From Ziziphus jujuba (lineage: Eukaryota; Streptophyta; Magnoliopsida; Rosales; Rhamnaceae): a DNA stretch of 64,000 nucleotides. Shown piece by piece: positions 11,781-21,218 of the stretch. A program made the translations under genes and the position numbers. The notes under the pieces were generated by a model. That model worked only from the letters and a program-made list of their open reading frames with translations, was not told the origin of the DNA and searched no databases. Position 1 is the stretch's first letter. Each line of letters starts with the position of its first letter. Location of the stretch: positions 17,407,001 to 17,471,000 of the forward strand of contig NC_083386.1 in the NCBI RefSeq assembly GCF_031755915.1, in the 5' to 3' direction.

Positions 11781-12960
11781 CTTCCTCATCTCCATAATCA
11801 ATGCAATCTTCCAAAGGTGGCATTTCATTGTCGGTTGAATCCTCCTCTTCAGACTCTACTTCTCCAATTTCTTGTATGATTATTGTCCTTCAATTTGGAC
11901 ATTGGCTAGCTATGTGTCCTCTGTCTTGACACTTTAAACACATTATATCACGATTACGAGAAAGGGTTGGATCACACTTACTTGATTGGAGTGGCTTAGA
12001 ACTTTTGGCCTTTGCTTCCATTTTTGGTTTTGAAGTTGTTTTGAAATCTCGTTTGGCTTTATTGGTGCTCCACAGATTGGTTGTTGATTTCCAAGGGTTT
12101 GGTGCACTAGATACACGTGTGGGCTTTTTAGTTGTTGCTCTATTTTGATCTCCATATGCAACATCTCCTCAAGATCCATATGTTGATGTAAATCCACTTG
12201 GTCAGCAATGTTCTTGTTCAAACCCACAAGAAAATGAGCCATTATAGATTCCTCATCTTCCACCATATTAACTCTAAGCATTAGAGACTCCATATCTTGG
12301 TGGTACTCCTCCACACTCCTTGAACCCTGAGAACAAGATTGTAACTTTTGATAAATATTATGATAAAAATAGTTAGGTACAAATCTCTTTCTCATTAAAG
12401 TTTTCATCTATTCCTATGTAGAAATTGGTGCTCAGCTAGCTCTCCTCCTAGTAGTGCATTCCTTATCCCACCACTTTAAAGCATAATCAAGAACTTCACA
12501 CTTACCAGCTTAACCTTCTTAGATTCCGAGTAATCATGACAGTTAAAAACCATCTCAACTCTTTGCTTCCATTCAAGGTCAGCTTCAGGATCCATCTTAC
12601 CATGCAATGAAGATATTTTAAGCTTGATACCACCAGCAATCAGCAATCCTAATCGTTCAAAAGTGATAGCGCCACGTAACCTTCGGATTCGGGGTGACCA
12701 TTGTCTTGCCCACGGTTTCTCCTTCTTGTGCTAGTTGAATCAACCTCTTTTTCTCCCGATCCATCCCCATCGATTCTACTAGTATGTTCATATTTTTGCA
12801 CACCTTTTCCCCTATTTCTTTTAACTTATGAGGTTTTTTGTTGTATGGAAGCATCCATCATTGATTTGACTTCATTAATTTCTCCCCTAAGCTCCTTTAT
12901 TTCTGCCTTGAGCTTCTCAGTCATGTCACCAATTAGAACTTGTAAAGTCTTGGATCAAAA
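11781..12960 (-). pseudogene. Element F gag with zinc knuckle
   Basis: Gag (capsid plus nucleocapsid). The best stretch in element sense runs from 12407 to 11943: MKTLMRKRFVPNYFYHNIYQ, SRSVEEYHQDMESLMLRVN, MAHFLVGLNKNIADQVDL, the retrotrans_gag pattern. It ends in the CCHC knuckle CLKCQDRGHIASQC near 11945-11895. Upstream a Lys/Glu-rich N-terminus (about 12850-12660) is in another frame. Several stops and frameshifts occur. Confidence 0.85.
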
Positions 12961-14190
12961 TCTATTTTTTGTGTCATTTATTCTAGAAAAAGATTAGCAA
13001 TAAAAGCACAATAATATAAGAGATCCTCACAATTTCACTCCCTCACGTGTTTCACTCAATTAAGGTCTCAACACTCGTGCTGGCACACTAATTTGGCTTT
13101 TACCCTCTAATGAGCTCACACTCTCTTGCTTTTTTTCTCTTTTAGTTAAATCTATTGGTTATTTGCAACTAAATCCCAAACAATACTAATATAAAAATTA
13201 AGTCCAATTAACTTACCAAAAAAGATTAACTAACTTAGAAAAACAAGAAGCAAGCAAGAATAAATAATAGAACAACTAGTTTTAGCCAATGAAAGAAATT
13301 GACCAAAGAATTGAAACAAATTGAGCACAATATCAAATCTAGAAGTAACACATCATTTGGATTGCAAAAAGACAATTTAAGATGACAAAGAATCAAGTAA
13401 ACCAAAGAATCAAAGAGTAAAAAAATAACACCTTGAATCGGCCTTAATTGTTTCTCTGAATCTTAAAGCTTAGTGCTCCTTTTTCTAGCCAAACCTAAAT
13501 CACTCAATTTACAATATATATATATATATATATCTTTACCAAAACCAACAACAAGATCTCAGCAATCTTCACAATAAACTTTGACTTTGACTTTATTTTT
13601 TTCTTAACCTTTTTTTTTTTCCATGTATCACGAAGTATCACCAAATATCAAGTAATTCAATAGCAACAATATCACCAAATATCTATCTCAATCCAAATAT
13701 TTCAACCCACCTCACAAACTACACCAATGGATGAAGCTTGATTCAATTCGTTTCCACTAATGTATTTTGGCTAGGATGCAATTTGATGCAATTTTTTTTT
13801 TATCAAGATAATATCATAATAATGCACAATTAATGACTAGAATTTAGTAAGAAAAGATCACACAAAAACCAAATTCTTCAAAGAGAACAATTGATGCAAT
13901 TTCGGCCAAAATTCAAGACTAGAAAACAATAAGGAAACCAAAAAGTTTTAGACCCAAACAAAGTTTGATACTCGATAAAACCTAAATAAGAATTGGACTT
14001 AAACAAAATCTAATGCAACAAGATTTTTTTGGTTGAAATTTTTTGGATTTTTTTATTTTTATTTTTTAGATGTTGATCATAATGAAGAACTAACACAAAT
14101 ATACTAGAATGCAATCTAACCTAATGCTAAATTACAGCAAAAACACAAAAATAAAAATGAAAAGATAATCAACCTGAAAATTAGAAACTG
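12961..14190 (-). other. Element F untranslated leader
   Basis: About 1.2 kb between PBS and gag with no coding potential. It contains a block at about 13037-13145 also found ahead of gag in family 1 (B 44930-45050, C 50985-51075, and inverted in A 19190-19300), a (TA)n run at 13507-13532 and T-rich runs. Confidence 0.7.
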
Positions 14191-14203
14191 TGCTCTGATA
14201 CCA
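14191..14203 (-). promoter_or_regulatory. Element F primer binding site
   Basis: In element sense TGGTATCAGAGCA, three bases after the LTR end. It matches the plant initiator tRNA-Met type primer site. Confidence 0.9.
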
Positions 14204-14206
14204 AAT

Positions 14207-15113
14207 TGATGAGCCTAATTAATCTAACCTAGATTCGTACAAACTAAAGCACGATCATCTAACTGATTCAGGTTCTTATGGAATGAATGACACCACAAAA
14301 GGATTGAACTTTAATTTTTAAGTTAGAAAAGTTCAAAGGATAGTTGTTAGAGAATCAAAAGGTTTAACTCTCACAATTATTAAATTTTGTTAAAGATTAA
14401 AAGTTGTTGTATTAATGAACTTGAAGCCTTTTTATAGGCTAAAATACATGAAATAATAATAAAAAATATCTAAAATACCTTCCTAAACTCAAAACCTTAA
14501 ATTCTAACTTATTTCGTAATTTAAAATTGACTACTCAACTCCGTTATAGTTTAGGAAAGTGACTAATTACATAGCAACTTAAGATTAGGAAATTAGTTAA
14601 TTTTCCAACCAAAAATAATTAAAAACCTAATAAAATTAAAGGTTTCCTAAAATCAAAATAAGACTAAAATAATAAAACTTGATGATTAAGTAATTTGGTG
14701 ATCAAGTAAAGTAAGACACCTAATTGGCCTAAAAAGGAAACAAGTCGATTTCTTTCTTTTCAAGCCATGTTGGACAGCCACTTAAATGCCACATGTCCAA
14801 AGATGCCATGTCATCAAAGTTCCACATCATCATGCTATTGAAAAATTACCAAATTGCCCTTAATATTGTTTTTCTTCAAGTTTTCATATCCATAGCCTTC
14901 AATGCTCAATATTGTTGCTAATTTTGATTATTCCTTAGCAAAACTCTTGCATTCTTGATTGATAAACACTTCTCGGATAAGACCATTCAACGGATAAGAC
15001 CATTCAATGCTAGTTCAAATCTCTTTGCACGAGCTCTAGTAATTGGTCCAGTTGGCAACTCCAATGGCTCAGGACTCCATCTTTGAGTGCTCCCATGATT
15101 ATCCTCATTAACA
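14207..15113 (-). repeat. Element F 5' LTR (family 2, complete)
   Basis: A 907-bp LTR. In element sense it starts TGTTAATGAGGAT and ends GGCTCATCA. The first about 150 bp encode the family-2 tail (LPTGPITRARAKRF-like), colinear with element E. The TATA dyad AGCCTATAAAAAGGCTT is at 14426-14442. Element A lies 2 bp beyond its end. Confidence 0.9.
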
Positions 15114-15115
15114 GT

Positions 15116-16053
15116 TGATATGAACCTAGGTCGACATGCGCCTAAACCTGTGTTATATTAGCTCGGATCTCAATTAAGTTCAGATTTTAATGGATGGACT
15201 TCAACCCCTAACCAACCTGTGATCTGAAATCTTGGTATAATGAAGACGCCACAATAGGTTTAAATAGGCTAAAAAATTTACAAATAAAACCCTAATTAAA
15301 TCTTTCCTAATCTAATTTGGATTAATTAATTCCTTAATTTTGAAATAGGAATTAATTAATTTACAATGAAAATAATAAAATAATAACTTTCCTAAGTTGA
15401 TTTGTCCAACAAATAAATAAATAGAAACCAAATAAGAGACTAATTTCTTAAAACAAAAAGTTAAAATCAAATTAGGAAACAAATTGACTATCTTTCTAAG
15501 TAAGCTAACTTTGACCGCTCTCCATCTTGTTTGGGCTCCAAATCAGCTTCCATATGCCATTTAGGATGCCAAATATGATTAATAATGATTCCTACACATT
15601 TTTCCTTGATTGTAATGGGTCAAAATTGCTTGAACAAGAAAAACAGTCAAAGCTAGCGGCTAAACAACACATTTTCGGCCAAATTGATTTGCTATCCATA
15701 CAAGTCCATTTTAGATGATTTTTATTCTACCTTGGCTGGATTCCATGTCCTCTTAATGATATTCATTGAATCAATGAAGTGCTAGGACCATTTCTTGCTG
15801 TGCGGAGTCTATATTTGCACGAAAATAGCTACTTGGGTCCGTATCGATCTTCGCCACTTGTATGCTTAAAATGGGTCTTGTATCTTCGGGTATTGACAAG
15901 CCCCTTTGAGAATTAATTACTCCCTGGATAAAATCAGCCAGGTTGTCCTTAAATCTATTATCTTGAGCCCTAGTGATTGGCCCGATCTTCATCCGTATCG
16001 GATTAGCACCTTAGCGAATTGTCAATTATGCGGGCTCGAGCGGATTCTTATCA
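15116..16053 (-). repeat. Element A 3' LTR with internal deletion
   Basis: 938 bp against 1089 bp in the 5' LTR. Relative to the 5' LTR it lacks about 150 bp after CACAATAGGT, a loss that removes the region between the TATA box and the LTR end-proximal block (likely R). The tail frame reads MKIGPITRAQDNRFKDNLAD from 15992 and is preceded in frame by the end of pol. Confidence 0.9.
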
Positions 16054-16066
16054 TTCCCCTCCTCTT
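16054..16066 (-). promoter_or_regulatory. Element A polypurine tract
   Basis: In element sense AAGAGGAGGGGAA directly before the LTR start TGATAAG. It is also translated: the pol frame reads DLRANPFQEEGND through it into the LTR. Confidence 0.9.
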
Positions 16067-16420
16067 GAAAAGGATTTGCCCTCAAATCAAAATCATCACC
16101 TACGGCCAAAGAAGATAAGCCACCAACATTAAATGTAGTACTAACATTATACTCACCGGTAAATCAGGCATTTTCATGAATCCGCTCCAAAACTTGAAAA
16201 GGTCCATCTCCATGAAGCATAAGCTTGGACTTCCTTTGTTTGGGAATCCTCTCCTTCCTTAAGTGCAACCAAACCAAATCTCCTGGGTGAAACACTAACA
16301 CAAAAAAGTCTACAAATATATGCTCATTATGGTAAAAATTGCACTTTTTAAAGTTAGCAAATAATCTTTTCCAAATTTTCAAATTTCCACTAAGTAAAGC
16401 TCTCAATAATACAGATAAAG
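16067..16420 (-). pseudogene. Element A integrase C-terminal fragment
   Basis: This segment carries the GPY/F-like and C-terminal part of integrase: [15 protein letters not shown] and [16 protein letters not shown] in element sense, followed by an acidic stretch to DLRANPFQEEGND. The DDE core is absent because the element is deleted from the protease-RT linker to this point. Confidence 0.8.
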
Positions 16421-17330
16421 TTCAATACAACAAAAGCATTTTTAAATAAGTATCTTTATAAATCATAACCGGTAATGGTTTTTTATTCAAAATTGCTTTA
16501 TTAACATCACCAAACCTAAGATAAAAATTTTTATTTTTCTTTTCCTTTCTTTCTTTTTCTTTCCGACTTATGGAACCACTTTTTCCATTCTTACTCTCGG
16601 GTTTTTCTCTCTCTTTCTCTCTCTTGGCTTTCTCTCTTTCTTTCCCCTCAAGTTTGAGTTTAGAACACTTACTTGGTTGCTTTTGTTCAGCCTTGCCTCC
16701 TTGGATTGGTGTTGTTGCCGTGGATGCCATACTAGTCCTTTCTTTAAGCTTTTCGGCCTCCCTCCTTTGTTGCATTTGAAGTTGATTTCTAAATACTTCC
16801 TTTGAAGTTAATGGCTCCAGCTTAACTTTTTTCCCTTTAAATTTTAATACAATGGAATTCTTTTTCCCATAATGTATGGCATCCTTATCAAACTGCCATG
16901 TTCTATCCAATAAAATATGACCCGCATGCAAAGGAACAACATCACACGATACAACATCCATATATTTATCAATGCTGAATTTTACTTTGGTTTGTTTATT
17001 TATTTTCATCACACCACTATCATTAAGCCATTGTAATCTATATGTTTTAGGATGTTTAATGGTGCTAATCCTAATTCATCAACTATTACATTACTAATTA
17101 TATTAGCACAACTTCCACTATCAATTATCATACTACATACATTACCTTGAATTTCACATCAGGTATGGAAGATGTTTTCTCTTTGAACTTGATTCTCATC
17201 TTTGTATACACTCAACATTCTCCTTGCCACCAAGCTCAATTCAGAATTTGAAGCCTTTAGGGTTTTGGCTTCATCTTAAATTTCTTCCTTTTCATGCTCG
17301 GTCTCAATTTCAGCATCATCATTATCAGAT
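16421..17330 (-). pseudogene. Element A protease and linker
   Basis: In element sense the protease active-site region lies near 17100-17140 (MIIDSGSCANII, D-S-G) with a frameshift after it, then VKFSIDKYMDVVSCDVVP and HILLDRTWQFDKDAIHYG. A Lys/Glu/Arg-rich linker follows, and then the conserved FGDVNKAILNKKPLPVMIY block. The sequence then jumps to the integrase C-terminus. D at 52411 onward is the same protein segment. Confidence 0.8.
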
Positions 17331-18519
17331 TCCAACTCGCCATTGTCCTTCAACACCATTATTCTTCAGTTTGGGCATTGGTTGGTAATATGTCCTCGAC
17401 CCTAGCACTTAAAACAAACAATACTTGAGTCCTTGAAGGTTTAGGATCAGATTTACCTTCAGATTTGTGTGCTTGAACAAGTTCGGCTTGGTTGTCTTTC
17501 CTTGGCCGAATGGCACTTCCTTCGTCTTGATTCAATTTTAGCCTTGGCTCGAACGTGGGGTTGCTTTTCCAACTAGTTGAATTTTTCCACTCGCTGCTGA
17601 AACCTCTCCAAACCTTGAGCTTGTACCTCTTGAATTGATGCTCAAGTTTACTAGTCACATACAACATCTCCTCCAATTCCACATATTGTTGTAATTCCAA
17701 TTGGTTAGCTATCTCACGATTCAATCCACCAAGAAACCTTGCCGTGGTTGCTTCCCTATCTCCATTCATGCTTATCCTCATCATAAGCATCTCCATCTCC
17801 TTGTAATAATCCTCCACAAACCTATTTCTTCGAGATAAAGATTGAAGTCTTTGATGCAGCAACTTCTGGTAGTTAGTCGGTACAAATCGCTTCCTTATGG
17901 CTCCTTTCATTTGTCATCAAGTAGTAATCAATTCATCACCTACTCTCCTTCAGGTATTTTGTTCACTGGTCCATTATTGGAGTGCATAATTTCCAAACTC
18001 CATTGCTGCCAATTTAACTTTCTTAGCCTTCGAATTGTTGTGATGATAAAAAATCATCTCCATACACTCCTCCCATTCCAAATATGCTTCCGGGCCATTT
18101 TTTCCCATGAAAAGTGGAATGTTTACCTTGATATTCCCAAGATCATCATCTTCATTCCTTGCTGGTCTCCCACAGTTTTACCTTCATTGGAGTGCAAAAT
18201 TTTCATCAAACTCCTTGTCCAAGTCATCTTCAAAATTACATTCACAAAATTCCTCTTTAGGTCACCTTCGGCCTCCTCGACCTTGACCTTAGTCTCCATG
18301 AACATCAAACCTTGTATTCGGCATTCCTTGGAATGTTTCTAATCTATCCATCCTTTCATTTATATGGTCAAATTCAGCATTCATCCGCTGTAATTGCTCT
18401 AAGATAGCTCTCATGTCCATTTGCTCACCAATCCCCGTAGCTACTGAATCGCCTTTAAATCCTATAGACTCCTCTTCATTAATTCTCAAAGGTGGATCTC
18501 CTCTTCTAACCCTTGAATC
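17331..18519 (-). pseudogene. Element A gag
   Basis: Gag in element sense begins with DSRVRRGDPPLRINEEE at about 18519, where elements B and C have an ATG giving MADS. The ATG has been lost at an inversion breakpoint. EQMDMRAILEQLQRMNAEFD (coiled-coil-like N-terminus), MKGAIRKRFVPTNYQKLL, RNRFVEDYYKEMEMLMMRIS and ARFLGGLNREIANQLEL follow, and near 17410 a zinc knuckle CFKC then GRGHITNQC with a stop inside. Frames break near 18120 and 17910. Confidence 0.85.
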
Positions 18520-19340
18520 GATCACCTCTTGGTGGATTTTTGGTGTGGAATTGCTATTTTTGGTGTTGATCTTTGCTACTGGAGTTGTTTTACATTCTGT
18601 GAGTGAAAAAAACAAAAAAAAGAAGAAGAAATGCCGAAAAAGAAAAATCAGTTTGTTGAATTTGGTGTTTGCTAGAAATTTCTTTTAACTGCTGAATTGT
18701 TGACTATTTATTTAATATTTGGAGTTGTTGGAGATTTATTTTTACTGCTGGATATTTGAATTTTTGATGAGGAGTTTCTGGAGATTTATTTTTGCTGCTA
18801 GATATTTGAATTTTTGGTGCAAAAAATATTGGATTAAAATTAGTGAAGGGATTTGATACGAAAATTTGAATTACAAAGAACAACAGCCAACAACTTTCTA
18901 TGTTTTGTTCAATTTGAGTCTTTTTCGTGTTTGAATTTCTTTCTCTAAATTTTATTCTTGGATTCTTAATTTCTTACCCTCTGGTCCAGTTCTTATTCGT
19001 TTCGAAATTTCCTTTGTTAATTTGCCCTATTTTTGTTTAGAAAAACCTAGAATTAGGTGTTTACAATTCACTCAGTATTGCTTGCTTTTTGCTACTGTTT
19101 TGTTGATAAGTCTAATTAAAACATACTTGTGATCTAATTGTTGTTTCATGGGTGCTTTAATTTGAACTTTAAGATAATTCTTTGAGTGGAAAAAGGCAAG
19201 AGAGTGTGAACTTAAAAAAGGGTAAAAGCCAAAACTAGTGTGCAAACACGAGTGTCGAGACCTTGATTGAGTGAAACACGTAAGAGAGTGAATTTGATGA
19301 GGTACTACTCTATTTTTGTGATATTCATACTAACATGATA
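18520..19340 (+). other. Inverted leader segment of element A
   Basis: This part of the 5' untranslated leader reads in the opposite direction to the rest of element A. On the plus strand it is colinear with plus-strand element B 44310-45085 (for example GTGCAAACACGAGTGTCGAG at 19240 and the CTAACATG...AGATT gag-start block at 19331), although A is a minus-strand element. Normal orientation returns at about 19341 with AAAATACAAATTTGCAATT, which matches C near 51697. No coding potential is seen. Confidence 0.8.
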
Positions 19341-19725
19341 GATTAACAAAATACAAATTTGCAATTTTTTTTTTTTGTAAATCTAGATATGTTGCCAGAA
19401 ACACACTTCTTTTTTTTATTTTTTTGCTTTTCTGTTTTAATATACGAATGCAAATATTTAAGATCAAAACAGTAAAGAAAAATCAACAATAAACTAAATC
19501 ACCAAGAACAATGATGAATAACAATCAACAAACTAGGAAACAAAAAATACGGTAATACTAGGAAAACCTAATTTAACTAGGAATGATTTTTTTTTTCTTT
19601 TTTTTTTTTTTTTGTATATGCAGAACGTGTATGATGATAGAAGTAACCTTAACCTAATGCTAAAATTGTAGATTAACACAAAACAAATAGAGCAAATAAA
19701 GAGAGATCAAACCTGAACAAAATTT
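19341..19725 (-). other. Element A leader, normal orientation
   Basis: Noncoding DNA rich in T runs, colinear with element C 51695-52047 and shared with the start of B's leader in reverse complement. It contains no recognisable gene. Confidence 0.7.
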
Positions 19726-19738
19726 GGTTGTGATACCA
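19726..19738 (-). promoter_or_regulatory. Element A primer binding site (mutated)
   Basis: TGGTATCACAACC in element sense, against TGGTATCAGAGCC in B. The first eight bases of the tRNA-Met-type site are intact. Confidence 0.8.
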
Positions 19739-19740
19739 AA

Positions 19741-20829
19741 TGATACGAACCTAGGTAGACACGTGCATAAACTCATATTATATTAGCCCAAATCTTAATT
19801 AAATTTAGATTTTAATGGATTGACCTCAACACCTAACCAACCTATGATTAGACACCTTGGTATAATGAAGACGCCACAATAGGTGATGGATATCGTATTG
19901 ATAAGTCAAAACTAAAACACTCACTTTCTAACGGTGTTTTAAGTGTTCAAAGAGAATAAAGAGAAATTCAATCTCACAAATTAATTTTCTATATGAATAA
20001 TGTACTGAATATTATTGATAAAATGAGCCCTTAATTAGGCTAAAAAGCTACAAAATAAAACCCTAATTAACTAGGTAAAATTGGCCACATAGAATAGGAA
20101 ACCTAATGATGGCCGAAAATCACCTCCTTTCCTAATATAATTTGGATTAATTCATTTTTTAATTTTGAAATAGGAATTAATTAATTTACAATGAAACTAA
20201 TAAAATAATAACTTTTCTAAGTTGATTTTTCAGCAAATCAATAAATAGATACCAAATAAAAGACTAATTTTCTAAAACAAAAAGTTAAAATCAAATTAGG
20301 AAACAAATTGACTATCTTTCTAAGTAAGCTAATTTTGACCAATTTTCAGCTTTTTTAGGCTCCAAATCAGCCTCCATATGCCATATAGAATGCCAAATAT
20401 GATTAAATAATGATTCCCACAAGTTGCCTTTTGATTGGAATGGGTCAAACTTGGTTGAACAAGAAGAACAGTAAAAGCCAATGGCTAAACAACACATTTT
20501 CGGCCAAATTGACTTGCCGTCTGTGCAAGCCCATTTTAGATGCTTTTTATTCCTCCTTGGCTAGGTTCCATGTCCTCTTAATGATATTCATTGAATCCAT
20601 GAAGTGTTGGAACAATTTCTTGTTGCCCGGAGTCCATATGCTTAAAACGGGTCTTGTATCTTCAGGTATTGACAAGTCCTTTTGAGAATTAATTACCCCC
20701 TGGATAAAAGCAGCCAGGTTGTCCTTAAATCTATTATCTTAAGCCCTAGTAATCGGTCCAATCTTCATCTGTTTCGGGTCAGCACCCAAGTGGGTTGTCA
20801 GTTGTGCAGGCTTAGGCGGATTCTTATCG
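19741..20829 (-). repeat. Element A 5' LTR
   Basis: 1089 bp, opening TGATACGAACC and closing GGATTCTTATCG on plus. It carries the tail frame (degenerate) at about 20830-20560. Differences from the 3' LTR are numerous, so the element is not recent. Confidence 0.9.
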
Positions 20830-20834
20830 ACAGT

Positions 20835-21200
20835 GGTAAATGAACATGAGGCCTTTAGGGACTTCAGAACATTAAGATGCAGACAAAACATCCTTCAATA
20901 AAAAATTAGCAGTGGGTTTTGCAGTAGAAACATGAGGAGTCAATAATGACTTTGTTGGAATAGAAGAATGAGCATCCCGTGAAATTGAGGTCATCTAAAT
21001 TGCATCAGTTGCAGGAGCAGATGACACAACCATGTAAGAAGACAAACCATTAATCAATTTAGAAGTTGATGGAGCATCGAGAATTTTAGAAAACATTGCA
21101 AAGAGATCGATCATGATGAAAAAACCAATCAAACAATCAAGAACTCTAAGTTTGCCCTAGTCATTAGTGCCGTTCCAATTACAACAATAATTGCATGACC
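20835..21200 (-). pseudogene. LINE ORF1 N-terminus
   Basis: The start of the LINE. In element sense LFAMFSKILDAPSTSKLING and SLLTPHVSTAKPTANFLL resemble the Ser/Pro-rich N-terminus of plant LINE ORF1 proteins. At least two stops occur. It is separated from the rest of ORF1 (8888 and below) by elements A and F. The 5' end at about 21200 abuts the right target duplication (21201-21218). Confidence 0.6.
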
Positions 21201-21218
21201 TTAATAATAGCAACATTA

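Larger units (their letters stand above)
8889..15113 (-). mobile_element. Element F: family-2 Ty3/Gypsy retrotransposon
   Basis: A minus-strand LTR element with 5' LTR 14207-15113, PBS 14191-14203, leader, gag, protease, reverse transcriptase, RNase H and the N-terminal half of integrase. The rest of integrase and most of the 3' LTR are deleted: at about 9178 integrase sequence runs straight into the LTR end. It sits in LINE ORF1. No clean target duplication was found; right flank GTGGT, left flank AGTTA. It shares protein-level similarity with family-1 elements A and C but has a different LTR. Confidence 0.85.
15116..20829 (-). mobile_element. Element A: family-1 Ty3/Gypsy, internally deleted
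   Basis: Both LTRs are present (15116-16053 and 19741-20829) with a perfect 5-bp target duplication ACAGT at 15111-15115 and 20830-20834. Inside are gag, protease with linker, and the integrase C-terminus only: reverse transcriptase, RNase H and the integrase core are missing between 16406 and 16422. An ~820-bp leader segment is inverted (18520-19340). It landed across the edge of element F, so it is younger than F. Confidence 0.9.
1991..21200 (-). mobile_element. LINE (L1-type, with RNase H), split by three insertions
   Basis: A non-LTR retrotransposon on the minus strand. Order in element sense: ORF1 (21135-20835, then 8888-7900), apurinic endonuclease (7500-6790), reverse transcriptase (6780-6509 and 5388-3360), zinc-binding region (about 3240-3060), RNase H (about 2720-2460) and a 3' end at about 1991. 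A target duplication of TTAATAATAGCAAYATTA (18 bp, 17 matches) lies at 1973-1990 and 21201-21218. No poly(A) tail (poly-T on plus) is visible at 1991. Removing the solo LTR, element F and element A leaves about 6.2 kb, a normal plant L1 size. Many stops make it dead. Confidence 0.85.

Noticed and set aside
12701..12997. 98-codon plus-strand frame
   Set aside because: It is the antisense of the Lys/Glu-rich gag N-terminus of element F.
8880..15120. 5-bp target duplication for element F
   Set aside because: AGTTA on the left and GTGGT on the right do not match; the 3' LTR is damaged, so no duplication can be claimed.
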